DNA of 64,000 bases from Vibrio ostreae (GCF_019226825.1 NZ_CP076643.1:1488001-1552000), one strand, 5' to 3'. Shown: positions 9,726-20,961, counted from the stretch's first letter. The notes: generated from the letters alone by a model not told the origin. A program made the numbers and translations.

Positions 9726-11978
9726 TCATTCTACCTCTTTACGCAGCATCTGCCTATACCAAGTCGAAGCTGTACTTTGGCGCATAGTCGATAAGTGGCG
9801 AGTTTGTGCGCGATATATCAATGAAACCTGGCCGCTCGCGCCGGTATCAATCCATTGTGCACCGGCCGCCTGATAGCGGGCAACCACCCGTGGATGAGGC
9901 AGATTCCATTGGTTGCCTTTAGCCAGTGACGCAATCGCAATCTTCGGTTGTACCCGTTCAATGAAGCCGGAGCTGGAAGAAGTCTGGCTGCCGTGATGTG
10001 GTACGATCATCACATCACTCTTTACCACCGAAGGCTCGCGACTAAGTAACCACTCACCGACAGCCGTCACATCACCGGACAGCAGCAGCGAGTGACCAAA
10101 TGTTTTATCTTCAATCCGAATCACACAGGAATGCAGATTGTCAGCCCGCGATACTTGCGCAGGAGGCCACAAGGCCGTCAACTCCAGCCCCTGCCAATGC
10201 CAGCGCTGCCCTTTCGTACAAGCCAGCCAGTCAGGATGCTGCTGACTGGCAATAATCCAGCCAGGCTGCAGACGCTCAATAACATCGGCCAGGCCTCCGG
10301 CGTGATCATTGTCAGTGTGGCTGATGATTACCCCATCGAGTTTCCTGGCCTGCCAGTAAACCAGCAGTGGCTCAATCAGGCTGCGCGCAAAACTGCCGCC
10401 GGGCCAGCTGCGTGCGGTGTCATACAGCAGATAATGTCCGTGGCGCTCTATCATTACCGCCAGGCCATGCCCCACATCGAGCACTTCAACCCGCCAGCCG
10501 TCCTTATGTGGTATCGACAACCAGTGAGTCGCAAACAGCGCACCGATAGCCAGCAGCAAGCGCCGACTGATCACTTCACGTATGGCCCACAACACTAAGC
10601 CGGTCAGCAGCAGTAAGCTGCTGGTTTGGCTGACAGAGACCCAACTCGGCCCAACCCAATCCAAAGCATGATCGAGCGGGATAAAACTGATACCCACCCA
10701 ATCCCATATCCATACGCTGTCAGGCAGTATCTGACTCAGCAGTAACGCAATAAACAGTCCGGGCACAATCACCAGAGTAAACCAGGGAATAAACACCAGA
10801 TTGTACAGGGCTGAGCTGAGACTGAATCCGGCGAAGAAAAACGCGGAAACCGGTAACATTAGCAACGTAAGGCTGAACTGACTATAGAGCAGTTTTTTCC
10901 ACCAGGGACGCTGTGAAGCCGCATCGCACACGTGATAAAGCACAATACCAACCGCGAGAAACGATAACCAGAAGCTGCGACTGAGCGAAGAGAATGGCGC
11001 CAGCAGCAAAACCACAGCCAAAGTGAGCAGCAGACGCTGCGGGGCCGTAATAGTAACCCGGCTGAGCGTCAACGCTACGTTGAGCCAACACATGATAAGC
11101 GCACGTTGTGTGGGGATGGTAAAACCGGCCAGCCACGCGTACCCCAGAGCCAGACAAGCACCAAGTAGCATCGGGCTCCACAACAGATGGCGATGAATAC
11201 GCATCAGCGTCAGGCCAAGCAGGTAACCGATGCCAAACGCCATACCGATATGCAGTCCGGAAATCGCCACCAGATGAATCAGGCCGCTGTCACGCAAAGA
11301 GAGCCACTGCTGGTCTGAAATCAGGTCACGCTCGCCAAATGTCAGTGCCAGCACCAGGCCCTTAGCCTGACTGTGCTCCATCCATTCCCGTACTTGCAGA
11401 TAAAGCTCAGAGCGCCAACTGGCATTAGACACGATACGAAATGAGGATGCCCGTTGCACCGTTGCCCGGGCAACCCAACCCTGGCTCAAATAGAAAGATT
11501 CGAGGTCAAAACCGACCTGATTCAGGCGGCCGAACACAGGCTTTACCGTCACAGAAAATTCAAAATCATCGCCCGGATAAAGCAGCACGGGCGATATTAA
11601 GCGTATAGTTGGATATTGATACTCGGGCAGAGCTTGACCATTTATTGATCTGACTACCACACTTCCTTCATATCCGTAAGTAATTTGTTTAAAAAAGCTG
11701 TCAACTTCGCCTTTTATGGTAATATCTTGCCCTGCTTGAAAAATAGTGTTGGATTGAGATCTCACTAACTGTGCATGTGTTATGATAACCAGCACGGCGA
11801 ACGCAATCCCTCCCACTCCTCTCAATCTGCCCGTCCATTGTGGCAGAGTAAGAGCAGCAAAGCACAATGCAAGGCATAAAAGTGCAACGCCCCATCCCGG
11901 CATCCACGGCCAGTAAGGCGCTGACAGTATGGTGAGCGAGAACGAAGCGAGCGTCCAGTAATTCGAAAAGAGAGTCAT
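9726..11978 (-). CDS. comEC: DNA internalization protein ComEC/Rec2
   Basis: About 750 residues. The N-terminal DUF4131 part is followed by a Competence domain with many membrane helices (HLVAISGLHIGMAFG is characteristic) and a C-terminal metallo-beta-lactamase-like domain (VLDVGHGLAVMIE, SHTDNDHAGG, VPHHGSQTS). ComEC forms the inner-membrane channel for single-stranded DNA in natural transformation. I chose the ATG at 11978 because GGGGA lies five bases upstream; an ATG five codons earlier (11993) would overlap the divergent DUF2062 gene. It heads the msbA-lpxK operon, as in other gammaproteobacteria. Confidence 0.93.
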   Translation of the reverse strand: MTLFSNYWTLASFSLTILSAPYWPWMPGWGVALLCLALCFAALTLPQWTGRLRGVGGIAFAVLVIITHAQLVRSQSNTIFQAGQDITIKGEVDSFFKQITYGYEGSVVVRSINGQALPEYQYPTIRLISPVLLYPGDDFEFSVTVKPVFGRLNQVGFDLESFYLSQGWVARATVQRASSFRIVSNASWRSELYLQVREWMEHSQAKGLVLALTFGERDLISDQQWLSLRDSGLIHLVAISGLHIGMAFGIGYLLGLTLMRIHRHLLWSPMLLGACLALGYAWLAGFTIPTQRALIMCWLNVALTLSRVTITAPQRLLLTLAVVLLLAPFSSLSRSFWLSFLAVGIVLYHVCDAASQRPWWKKLLYSQFSLTLLMLPVSAFFFAGFSLSSALYNLVFIPWFTLVIVPGLFIALLLSQILPDSVWIWDWVGISFIPLDHALDWVGPSWVSVSQTSSLLLLTGLVLWAIREVISRRLLLAIGALFATHWLSIPHKDGWRVEVLDVGHGLAVMIERHGHYLLYDTARSWPGGSFARSLIEPLLVYWQARKLDGVIISHTDNDHAGGLADVIERLQPGWIIASQQHPDWLACTKGQRWHWQGLELTALWPPAQVSRADNLHSCVIRIEDKTFGHSLLLSGDVTAVGEWLLSREPSVVKSDVMIVPHHGSQTSSSSGFIERVQPKIAIASLAKGNQWNLPHPRVVARYQAAGAQWIDTGASGQVSLIYRAQTRHLSTMRQSTASTWYRQMLRKEVE

Positions 11979-11986
11979 GTTCCCCG

Positions 11987-12517
11987 ATGCCAAGAAAATA
12001 CATTAAGCGGTTCATGCCTAACCCTGATGTCATCAGACGTCAAAAGGCATTAAAAGTTTTTGGCAATGTGCTGTATAACCCCAACCTGTGGTGTCTTAAC
12101 CGACGCTCAGCGGCTGGTGCGTTTGCAGTTGGCCTGTTTATGGCGTTTGTGCCCCTTCCAAGCCAGATGATTATGTCCGCCGGACTTGCCATCGCCTGTG
12201 GCGTTAACCTGCCACTGTCTATCGCTCTGGTGTGGATCACAAACCCGATAACCATGCCGGTCATTTTTTATTTTGCGTATAAATTGGGGGCCTGGTTAAT
12301 GAACGTACCACCCCAGCCGTTCCATTTTGAACTCAATTGGGACTTCATCATGCAACAGATGAGTACCATTGGACCTCCGTTTTTACTCGGCTGTGGTGTA
12401 TGCGCTGTGGTGTCATCAATCATCGGCTACTTTGGTATCCGCGGTTTGTGGCGTTATTCTGTGGTGCGCAGCTGGCAAAAACGCCGCGTCACCAAACTGC
12501 CGCAAAATCTAACCTGA
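11987..12517 (+). CDS. DUF2062 membrane protein
   Basis: 176 residues with a basic N-terminus and two or three hydrophobic segments (AAGAFAVGLFMAFVPLPSQM, SIALVWITNPITMPVIFYFAYKLG, LLGCGVCAVVSSIIGYFG). The FxAxxPLPxQ and WxxNPxT motifs mark the DUF2062 family, an inner-membrane family of unknown function. It diverges from comEC with only eight bases between the chosen start codons, so the promoters overlap the coding ends. No strong RBS was seen; the start is the less certain part. Confidence 0.8.
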   Translation: MPRKYIKRFMPNPDVIRRQKALKVFGNVLYNPNLWCLNRRSAAGAFAVGLFMAFVPLPSQMIMSAGLAIACGVNLPLSIALVWITNPITMPVIFYFAYKLGAWLMNVPPQPFHFELNWDFIMQQMSTIGPPFLLGCGVCAVVSSIIGYFGIRGLWRYSVVRSWQKRRVTKLPQNLT

Positions 12518-12701
12518 TTTGCAGCTGGCTTGGCGTGATTTTGCCGGGGGTACGACCGAGCAGGCATTTTGCTCTGCAACGCTTGTTGAGAAAAACTTGC
12601 TGAACCAGACCTGTTAAGCGCGAACCGGTTAGGCAAATGGTATTCGCCATTACACAGTGAGCGGATATAACCAGCAGTCACTCCATTCAGCGCTGACTAA
12701 C

Positions 12702-12738
12702 AGGCACAAAAAAAGGACCTTTCGGTCCTTTTTTGTGC
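12702..12738. terminator. Bidirectional terminator between DUF2062 gene and lolE
   Basis: A near-perfect long palindrome: AGGCACAAAAAAAGGACC pairs with GGTCCTTTTTTGTGCCT. It sits between two convergent genes and has A and T tracts in the arms, so it can stop transcription from both sides. Confidence 0.85.
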
Positions 12739-12756
12739 CTGTTGACCCGTAAATAA

Positions 12757-14001
12757 TTATTTACTGCTCAGTACACTGGCCGGATTGAGTTTGCTGGCCC
12801 GTTTCGCCGGATACCAGGTCGCAAGCAGACTGAGGACAATCGCCGTACCGGAAACCAGCAGCACATCGCCACTTTGTACCTGTGATGGCAGGAAATCGAC
12901 GAAGTAAATGTCGCCGGACAGGAAGTGGTGACCAATCAGTGACTCCAGTCCTTTGATTAAAGTGGTCAGATTAAAGGCGACAAGTACCCCTAGGATACTG
13001 CCGACAATACTGCCCAGCACACCGGAAAAGACTCCCTGCCAGACAAAAATCCGTTTTACCAGGCCATCGGAAGCGCCCATGGTACGCAAAATCGCAATTT
13101 CTGCGGCCCGATCTTTGACCGCCATCATCAGCGTCGAAACAATATTGAAGCTCGCGACACCAATCACCAGCACCATGACCAGATACATGATGGTACGCAC
13201 CATCTGAATATCGCGGTACAAGAAGCCGAATTTCTGTTGCCAGCTACGCAGATAGACATATTCGTTCAGGGTCTGACCGACATCGCGCACAATGCGGCTG
13301 GCATTGAGCACATCCGTAACTTTAATCGCCACTCCCGAGACAGCATCGCCAATCCGGGCATACTGCTGCGCATCTTGCAGCGGTAACAGAGCCAGACTGT
13401 GATCAATCTGACCATTGAGCGCCAACAAGCCACTGACCTGAACCCGCACCCGGCGCGGCGCCTGCACTCGGGCCGAGCCATCACTGGCGGGGATCATCAG
13501 AGTCAGATAATCACCGACACCGACACCAAGCTGATCGGCCACACCTTTACCGAGAATGACCTGCTGCTGTCCGGGAGCAAACTGCGCCCAGGCCTCATCA
13601 GTCACATACTCGGACAAACGAGACACCGCCCGCTCACGCTGCGGATCCACGCCGCGCACTTCGATCGCTTTAAGCTGAGTGCCTTTTTCCGCCAGCGCGG
13701 TAAATTTGACATAAGGCGCGGCGGCCACCACCTGCGGACTCTTGGTCGCCTGAGTCATCAGTGTCTGCCAGTCATTGATCGGGCCTTTCACGCCTTCAAA
13801 TTCACCGTGCGGAATCACGGACAACACCCGGTTTTGCAGCTCACGTTCAAAGCCGTTCATCGCCGATAAGCCAATGATGATCACGGCAACACCGACTGCA
13901 ATCCCAATCGTCGATGAGAGTGAGATAAACGACACCATCTTGTTACGCTGCTTGGCACGGCTAAAACGGCCACCGATAAACAGAGAGAGAGAACGAAACA
14001 C
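12757..14001 (-). CDS. lolE: Lipoprotein-releasing ABC permease LolE
   Basis: 414 residues with the LolC/E layout: a membrane helix near residues 20-45, a large periplasmic domain, then three helices with the FtsX fold (YLVMVLVIGVASFNIVSTL). LolE binds outer-membrane lipoproteins for release to LolA. The start is a GTG placed right after the lolD stop, with GAGGGGG just upstream. Third gene of lolCDE. LolC and LolE are paralogues; order and similarity assign this one as LolE. Confidence 0.93.
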   Translation of the reverse strand: MFRSLSLFIGGRFSRAKQRNKMVSFISLSSTIGIAVGVAVIIIGLSAMNGFERELQNRVLSVIPHGEFEGVKGPINDWQTLMTQATKSPQVVAAAPYVKFTALAEKGTQLKAIEVRGVDPQRERAVSRLSEYVTDEAWAQFAPGQQQVILGKGVADQLGVGVGDYLTLMIPASDGSARVQAPRRVRVQVSGLLALNGQIDHSLALLPLQDAQQYARIGDAVSGVAIKVTDVLNASRIVRDVGQTLNEYVYLRSWQQKFGFLYRDIQMVRTIMYLVMVLVIGVASFNIVSTLMMAVKDRAAEIAILRTMGASDGLVKRIFVWQGVFSGVLGSIVGSILGVLVAFNLTTLIKGLESLIGHHFLSGDIYFVDFLPSQVQSGDVLLVSGTAIVLSLLATWYPAKRASKLNPASVLSSK

Positions 14002-14688
14002 TCACGCCCCCTCTGCATTGAGCAACAGACCATCTTGCATGTGCAACTGGCGATCCATTTTGGCCGCCAGCTCACCATCGTGAGTAACAACCAGAAATGC
14101 GGTGCCTGATTCGCGGTTCAGCTCGCGCATCAGATCGTAAATCGATAGCGCAGTTTTATGATCCAGATTACCGGTCGGCTCATCTGCCAGCACCAGGTCC
14201 GGCTTATTGACCAGCGCGCGCGCAATGGCAACACGCTGGCGTTCACCACCGGACAGCTCGGACGGGCGGTGCTCAAGACGATGTGACAAACCGACTCGGG
14301 CCAGCAGAGCTTCCGCTTCCTGTTTCGCGTGCGCCACTTTTTTACCACCGATCAGCAAAGGCATCGCGACATTTTCCAACGCAGTGAAATCAGCCAGCAG
14401 ATGGTGAAACTGATAGACAAAACCCAGATGCTGGTTGCGAATTTTCGCCTGTTTGTTTGAACTCAGCGTACTAAGCTGCTGGTCAAGAAACTCGACCTGA
14501 CCTTCGGACGCGTCATCCAGTGCGCCCAGAATGTGTAACAGGGTACTTTTACCCGAGCCGGATGAGCCGATAATCGACACCAGCTCGCCGCGCTTGAGTT
14601 CAAAACTGACCCCTTTCAGCACTTGCGTTGCCAGATCCCCTTCCTGATAGGTTTTGCAAACTTGGTGACAACGTAAAAGGTTATTCAT
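14002..14688 (-). CDS. lolD: Lipoprotein-releasing ATPase LolD
   Basis: 228 residues, a soluble ABC ATPase driving LolCE. Walker A is GSSGSGKST (about residues 42-50), the signature is LSGGERQR and Walker B is [13 protein letters not shown]. Its ATG overlaps the lolC stop by eight bases and it abuts lolE, showing tight coupling of the three subunits. Confidence 0.96.
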   Translation of the reverse strand: MNNLLRCHQVCKTYQEGDLATQVLKGVSFELKRGELVSIIGSSGSGKSTLLHILGALDDASEGQVEFLDQQLSTLSSNKQAKIRNQHLGFVYQFHHLLADFTALENVAMPLLIGGKKVAHAKQEAEALLARVGLSHRLEHRPSELSGGERQRVAIARALVNKPDLVLADEPTGNLDHKTALSIYDLMRELNRESGTAFLVVTHDGELAAKMDRQLHMQDGLLLNAEGA

Positions 14689-15889
14689 AACGTAAAGCCT
14701 CGGCGGGTTTAACAGAAGATGCCCGGTAAGAAGGGAATAAGGTCGCCAGCAGGCTGAGACAGATCGCCAGCACCACCACGATACAGATTTGCAATGGATT
14801 AATCACCACCGGCAGTTCGCCTCCCATCGGGAACAGCGCAACCCCGGTCGATTCCATTACTGCGTTAAGATTTTTGGCCAGTAATACCCCAAGGGTACCG
14901 CCTACAATAGCGCCAATCACGCCGCTGCTGGCGCCCTGCACCATAAAGATGGTCAGCACCTGACGGTTCGTCATGCCCTGAGTTTTGAGAATCGCGACTT
15001 CAGACTGCTTTTCCATCACAACCATGATCAGTGCAGAAATGATGTTGAATGCGGCAACGCCAACGATAAGCCCCAGCATCAACCCCATCATGTTCTTTTC
15101 CATCCGTACCGCCTGGAACAGTTCACCTCGCTGATCACGCCAGTCGCTCCACTGCCAGCCCTCGGGTAAGGGTTGCTGGGCCAGATCGCCAACCACAAAC
15201 GGGTCATCGAAGAACAAACGCCAACCGGAAACGGTGTGATCATCAAAGCGCAGCAATTTACCCGCGTCATGCAAATGTGCGATCATCAGCTGGGCATCCA
15301 CATCGGAACCGGTATTAAAAATCCCGGCAACGGTGAAATTACGCTGGCTCGGAATGCGCCCAAGCGGTGTAAACTGACTGGCGCTGGTCACCATCAGGCG
15401 CACTTTATCGCCCACCGACACATCGAGGTTGCGTGCCAGCGTGTGACCGAGGAAAACCCGGTACTCACCTTCCTGCAACGCCGCCAGACGGCCTGCGATC
15501 AGGAAATCGCCAATCGGGTCGTCCTGGTCCGGTGCAATCCCGACCAGTAACCCGGCCGAGAGCTCAGACGCGCTCTGAATGACAGCTTCACTGCGTACCA
15601 CAGGTTCGGGCTCGCGTTGCGTAGACAAGGTACGGATAAACTCAGGTGCCTGCTCAGTGAGCGCAGTTTTATCCTGCTGCTGCGAAATCACCGCCTGAGG
15701 CAGTACACCAAGAATACGGCTTTTCAACTGCGCTTCGAAGCCATTCATCACCGAAAGCACGGTCACTAAGGCCATCACGCCAATTGTAATACCGGCAGTG
15801 GACATGTAAGAAACGAATCGACTAAACCTGTCACCGGAGCGACCACGCAAATAACGCAGGCCGATAAAGGTCGAAATCGGATGAAACAT
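14681..15889 (-). CDS. lolC: Lipoprotein-releasing ABC permease LolC
   Basis: 402 residues from the ATG at 15889 ([27 protein letters not shown] follows); an upstream TTG at 15901 is a less likely start. It has one N-terminal helix, a periplasmic domain that recruits LolA in known LolC proteins, and three C-terminal helices. It is the first gene of the lolCDE operon, with about 175 bases to the divergent PilZ-like gene. Confidence 0.93.
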   Translation of the reverse strand: MFHPISTFIGLRYLRGRSGDRFSRFVSYMSTAGITIGVMALVTVLSVMNGFEAQLKSRILGVLPQAVISQQQDKTALTEQAPEFIRTLSTQREPEPVVRSEAVIQSASELSAGLLVGIAPDQDDPIGDFLIAGRLAALQEGEYRVFLGHTLARNLDVSVGDKVRLMVTSASQFTPLGRIPSQRNFTVAGIFNTGSDVDAQLMIAHLHDAGKLLRFDDHTVSGWRLFFDDPFVVGDLAQQPLPEGWQWSDWRDQRGELFQAVRMEKNMMGLMLGLIVGVAAFNIISALIMVVMEKQSEVAILKTQGMTNRQVLTIFMVQGASSGVIGAIVGGTLGVLLAKNLNAVMESTGVALFPMGGELPVVINPLQICIVVVLAICLSLLATLFPSYRASSVKPAEALRYE

Positions 15890-16064
15890 AATTAAAACCA
15901 ATCAAATAGGATGGCGCTACTGTAACGATAATCTGCGCAAGGTTGTAGTTTTTCTTTGCTAAATCTCTGTAAGAGCGCGCTTATTTCACACCAATAACAA
16001 TGACATACCTTGATTAGTTGGACTGTATGACGATAATCAACACAGAGGTGAGAAGGAACCGACT

Positions 16065-16634
16065 ATGACAGAACAAGAATATTTTACCGTACACCACGCA
16101 CTGACAATCAATGTTGAGCCGTTAGCGGCTGACTATGACCTGCCTTCTCCCACCGATTTCGAAGCGGAAATTCCGGCACCTTTTGTTGTTGCCAGTGAAT
16201 TCAGCCAGCTTGATCAACTCAGTGAAGCGGCGCGCCTGGAACTGAAAAACAGCGATTTCAAAAATGTCATCCAGTTACTGGAAACTCAGAACTCTAAACT
16301 CAATCTGTTGCTGAGTTTTATGCTGTCACAGCAGGATGACTCGCGCTTTCGTACTCATACTACCGGCTTTGGCGCCAGTCAGTTCACTTATAAGAGCCCT
16401 CAAGCCGTCAACCCGGGCCACTTGGTTCGTGCTAAGTTGTTTCTGGAATATCCGGCTGCCGCCATTTATTGTTATGGCCAGATAGTGACCTGCGAACCGG
16501 CTGACGACCACTTTATGGCAACGGTAAAATACACCCTGCTGCGCGACACGGACCAGGACCTGCTGATTAAAGCGGCCCTGCATCAACAACAGAAGCTGCT
16601 GCGTCAACGCTCCTTAGACCGAGAAAAATCATAA
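16065..16634 (+). CDS. Atypical PilZ-like protein
   Basis: 189 residues. The gene lies immediately upstream of mfd, where V. cholerae carries the PilZ gene plzB. The C-terminal half resembles a PilZ barrel (HLVRAKLFLEYPAAAIYCYGQIV, FMATVKYTLLRDTDQDLLIKAALHQQQ). The usual c-di-GMP signature RxxxR plus (D/N)xSxxG is not evident; only a GFGAS segment near residue 103 aligns with the second half. It may therefore not bind c-di-GMP in the usual manner. RBS AAGGAA supports the start. The gap to mfd is eight bases, suggesting cotranscription. Confidence 0.7.
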   Translation: MTEQEYFTVHHALTINVEPLAADYDLPSPTDFEAEIPAPFVVASEFSQLDQLSEAARLELKNSDFKNVIQLLETQNSKLNLLLSFMLSQQDDSRFRTHTTGFGASQFTYKSPQAVNPGHLVRAKLFLEYPAAAIYCYGQIVTCEPADDHFMATVKYTLLRDTDQDLLIKAALHQQQKLLRQRSLDREKS

Positions 16635-16642
16635 CTGTTAAC

Positions 16643-19600
16643 ATGACTACACATACTCTTTTTTCTTTGCCGTCGGCCACTAGGGCGGGCGATAAAAAAC
16701 ACATTGGTAATCTGCACGGTGCCAGTCTGGCGCTGGCGATCGCGGAACTGGCCAACCAGCATCCGGGCCATACCCTGCTCGCAGTGCCTGATCCGCAAAC
16801 AGCACTAAAACTGCAACAAGAAATCGAGCAATTCTGCCAGGCCGGTGTGGCGCTGTTCCCGGATTGGGAAACCCTGCCCTACGATAGTTTTTCTCCCCAT
16901 CAGGAGATCATATCGGAGCGTATTTCTCGCCTGTACCAACTGCCGGGGCAAAGCTGTGGTATCACCATCGTTCCGGTCAGCACGTTATTGCAACGCCAGT
17001 CACCGCGTGATTTCCTGCTGCAACACACCCTGATGGTGAAACAGGGTGACCGTTTCTCGCTCGACAAACTGCGTGTGCAACTGGATAACTCCGGCTATCG
17101 CCATGTTGATCAGGTGTTCGGGCCGGGTGAATACGCCAGCCGCGGCTCAATCCTGGATCTGTTCCCGATGGGTAGCAGCGATCCATACCGGATCGACTTT
17201 TTCGATGACGAAATAGACACCATCCGCACCTTCGATCCGGAAAACCAGCGCTCGATCGAAGAGATCCGTGAGATTTGTCTGCTGCCGGCGCATGAGTTTC
17301 CATCCAACGAGCAGGCCATTGAAGAGTTTCGCACCCGCTGGCGCCAGCGTTTTGAGGCGCGCCGCGAACCCGAATCTGTCTACATGCAGGTATCGAAAGG
17401 CACCTGGCCGGCCGGTATCGAATACTGGCAGCCGCTGTTTTTCGAGCATACCGAAACCCTGTTCGATTACCTGCCCGAAGGCAGTCAGCTCATCACCGTC
17501 GGCGCGCTGGAACAGTCCGTGGATCACTTCCTCAACGATGTTGATTACCGCTACGATCAGCGCAAAATTGACCCACTGCGTCCGCTGTTACCGCCGCACG
17601 AACTGTGGCTGAAAAAAGACGAACTGTTTGCGCGCTTTAAAACCCTGCCGCAACTGACCGTTTCGGTTGATGTGGTGGAAGAGAAAGCGGGCCGGGTCAA
17701 TCCGGATATCCGCCCGCTGCCGGATGTTGCCGTACAACATCAGCACAAAGAGCCGCTGGCTGCACTGCGTCAATTCAGTGAACAGTTTGCCGGCAAAATC
17801 ATCTTCTCGGTTGAGTCGGAAGGTCGCCGCGAAGCTCTGCTGGAGCTGCTGCAACGTATCAAGCTACGCCCGATCAGCCAGCCTGATTTTGCCACGGCGT
17901 GCCATAGCGATGAAAAATTTGCCCTGATTCAGGGCTCGGCCGAACACGGCTTTATTTTCGGCGATCAGCAACTGGCGCTGATTTGCGAAAGCGACCTTCT
18001 CGGTGATCGCGTTGCCAAACGACGTAAAAAAGAGCGCAAAGCGACCAACAGCGATGCAGTCATCCGTAATCTGGCCGAACTTAAGCCTGGCCAGCCAGTG
18101 GTGCATATCGACCACGGTATCGGCCGTTACGTTGGTCTGCAGACACTGGAAGCGGGCGGCATGACCACCGAATACGTCACCCTCGAATATCAGAACGATG
18201 CCAAGTTGTATGTGCCGGTGTCATCGCTCAATCTCATCAGCCGCTACTCCGGCGGTGCAGAAGAAGGCTGCGCCGCTGCATAAACTGGGTGGCGAAGCCT
18301 GGGCTAAAGCGCGCCGTAAAGCGGCAGAGAAAGTACGCGATGTGGCCGCTGAACTGCTTGATGTCTACGCCAAACGCGAGCTCAAGCCAGGCTATAAATT
18401 CCAGCTTGACCGCGGCCAATACGCCACCTTCAAATCCGGCTTCCCGTTTGAAGAGACCGACGATCAGGCGATGGCGATCAACGCGGTGCTGTCAGATATG
18501 TGCCAACCAAAAGCGATGGATCGTCTGGTGTGTGGCGATGTCGGCTTTGGTAAAACCGAAGTGGCGATGCGCGCGGCTTTTGTCTCGACCGACAACAGCA
18601 AGCAGGTTGCGGTGTTAGTACCGACAACTCTGCTCGCCCAGCAACATTTTGAAAACTTCCGGGACCGCTTTGCGAACCTGCCCATCCGGGTTGAGGTGCT
18701 ATCGCGTTTTAAATCGGCCAAAGAGCAGAAGCTCATTCTGCAGGATGTAGCCGATGGTAAAGTCGATATCCTGGTCGGTACCCATAAACTGCTCTCCAGC
18801 GAGATCAAATTTGCCGATTTGGGTTTGCTGATCGTGGATGAAGAACACCGGTTCGGCGTGCGCCAGAAGGAAAAAGTCAAAGCGATGCGCGCCGATGTCG
18901 ATATTCTGACTCTGACCGCAACGCCGATCCCACGCACGCTGAATATGGCGATGAGCGGCATGCGCGATCTGTCTATCATTGCCACGCCGCCCGCGCGCCG
19001 CATGGCGATCAAGACCTTTGTCCGGGAAAGTGACGATAACGTCATCCGTGAAGCTGCACTGCGTGAAATCATGCGCGGCGGCCAGGTCTACTTCCTGCAT
19101 AATCAGGTCGAGACGATTGAGAAAGTCGCCGCTGATCTGGAGAAGCTGATTCCGGAAGCGCGTATCACCATTGCCCACGGCCAGATGCGCGAGCGCGAGC
19201 TGGAACGGGTCATGAACGATTTTTACCACCAGCGCTTTAACTTGTTGGTGTGTACCACCATCATCGAGACCGGTATCGATGTTCCGACCGCCAACACCAT
19301 CATCATGAATCGGGCGGATTCACTGGGCCTGGCGCAATTACACCAGTTGCGTGGACGGGTTGGCCGCTCGCATCACCAGGCGTACGCGTATCTGCTGACA
19401 CCGCATCCGAAAGCGATGACCAAGGATGCGCAGAAACGCCTCGAAGCGATCGCCTCACTGGAAGATCTCGGTGCCGGTTTCACGCTCGCGACGCACGATT
19501 TGGAAATTCGTGGTGCCGGTGAACTGCTCGGCGATGAACAAAGCGGCCAGATTCAGTCGATCGGTTTCACGCTGTACATGGAAATGCTCGAACAAGCGGT

Positions 19601-20105
19601 TGAAGCGTTGAAGTCAGGCAAAGAGCCGTCGCTGGATGATTTGCTGCGTGAGCAAACCGAAGTGGAACTGCGCATCCCGGCCCTGCTGCCGGACGATTAC
19701 ATCCCGGACATCAACACGCGCCTGTCGATGTATAAACAGATCGCCAGCGTCGGCCACAGTGATGAACTGGCCGAGCTGAAAGTCGAGCTTATCGACCGTT
19801 TCGGTAAGTTACCTGATGCCGCAATGAATCTGCTCTCGGTTGCCGAATTGAAACTGGATGCAGCCACGCTGAAAATACGTAAAATTGAAGCACACGAGAA
19901 AGGCGGCTACATTGAGTTCTATCCGAATGCTGACATTAACCCGATGTTTTTGGTTAAACTATTGCAGTCTCAACCGAAACAATTTTCGATGGAAGGGCCG
20001 ACCAAGTTCAAATTTGCCATACCTTTGGTCGATCGCCGAGAGCGAATTCAGTTCGTAGCAAATATGCTGGAAGAGTTTCAGCAAAATCTGCTACCAGCAG
20101 CTTAA
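16643..20105 (+). pseudogene. mfd: Transcription-repair coupling factor Mfd, frameshifted
   Basis: Mfd removes stalled RNA polymerase and recruits UvrA. The N-terminal 541 residues carry the UvrB-like module (FPDWETLPYDSFSPH) and the RNAP-interaction domain. The second frame carries the RecG-like translocase: CGDVGFGKTEVAM, LIVDEEHRFGV, QLRGRVGRSHHQAYAY, and a C-terminal TRCF domain. The frame changes at a GG at 18266-18267; with one G removed the junction reads EEAAPLHKLGGEAW, as expected for the family, and the protein is 1153 residues. The region on both sides is well preserved, so a sequencing error is more likely than a true loss. Confidence 0.88.
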
Positions 20106-20110
20106 ACGTA

Positions 20111-20131
20111 CCGGCGCAGCGCAAGCGCCGG
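20111..20131 (+). other. Hairpin between mfd and csiV
   Basis: CCGGCGC pairs with GCGCCGG around seven bases, starting six bases after the mfd stop. There is no U tract, so it may separate mRNA segments or slow decay but need not stop transcription. Confidence 0.4.
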
Positions 20132-20175
20132 ACGCATAATGAACCAAGTGCGTTGCACTGAATGACGGAGTCATA

Positions 20176-20952
20176 ATGAAAAAACTGATCCCACTACTGC
20201 TTTTGCTTGTCTCTATGCCAAGCTTGGCTCAACGACAGTTTGATATTGAAGTGATCATTTTCAAACGGGCAGTTGATGCAGAGAAAGTCAGTGAATCCTG
20301 GCCGGATGACCTGCCAGAAATTAGCATGAAACGTGCTGGCAGCTTTAACGACGCCAGTTATCGCCAGAGTAAAGGCGTGACCATGCTGCCTGCTTCGCAA
20401 TATCAGCTTAATGATCAGGAACAGCGCCTGAAAAACCACGCCGGTTTTAAAGTGCTGATGCACACAGCATGGCGTCAGGGTGATGAAGGACGCTCCGCCG
20501 CACCGGTGTTTCATATCCGTGCTGGCCGCGACTATTCAGAACAGTTTCGCGCAGACGGCAGCCAGGCGGGACAAAGAAATGCGGCAATACCCGTTAATGA
20601 TGTCATCGAACAGAGCGTCGCTAAACCTTTGTACGAACTCGATGGGACGCTGCAGATCTATGTTCAGCATTACTTGTACGCCGAAACCACTCTCGATCTG
20701 AAAGAGCCGAGTGTACGTGACGTTGTCATCAAAGACGCGCCGTTAAGCCTGGCACTAAACCCGCAAGACGAAGGCGCGACCGTGCAGTCCGGTAATCTGG
20801 AATCCGTCTCTCCGCAGGTAGAAACTGAGTCTTTCCTGAAAAGTTACCGCATGGACCAGAAGCGCCGCATGCGCAGCAGCGAAACCCACTATCTGGATCA
20901 CCCACTGATGGGCATGATCATTCAGGTACGTAAAGTCGCCGACAGCCAGTAA
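20176..20952 (+). CDS. csiV: Peptidoglycan-binding protein CsiV
   Basis: 258 residues with a signal peptide (KKLIPLLLLLVSMPSLAQ) followed by FDIEVIIFKR, the start of the CsiV family (formerly DUF2803). In V. cholerae CsiV is a periplasmic peptidoglycan-binding protein that acts with LpoA to activate PBP1A. The gene sits directly downstream of mfd, its conserved place. The central region includes HTAWRQ and FHIRAG and the C-terminus ends HPLMGMIIQVRKV. RBS is GGAG, with an eight-base spacing to the ATG. Confidence 0.88.
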   Translation: MKKLIPLLLLLVSMPSLAQRQFDIEVIIFKRAVDAEKVSESWPDDLPEISMKRAGSFNDASYRQSKGVTMLPASQYQLNDQEQRLKNHAGFKVLMHTAWRQGDEGRSAAPVFHIRAGRDYSEQFRADGSQAGQRNAAIPVNDVIEQSVAKPLYELDGTLQIYVQHYLYAETTLDLKEPSVRDVVIKDAPLSLALNPQDEGATVQSGNLESVSPQVETESFLKSYRMDQKRRMRSSETHYLDHPLMGMIIQVRKVADSQ

Positions 20953-20961
20953 AGATATCGG

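Noticed and set aside
10092..10598. 168-codon plus-strand ORF inside comEC
   Set aside because: It lies opposite the beta-lactamase-like domain of comEC and has no domain or RBS.
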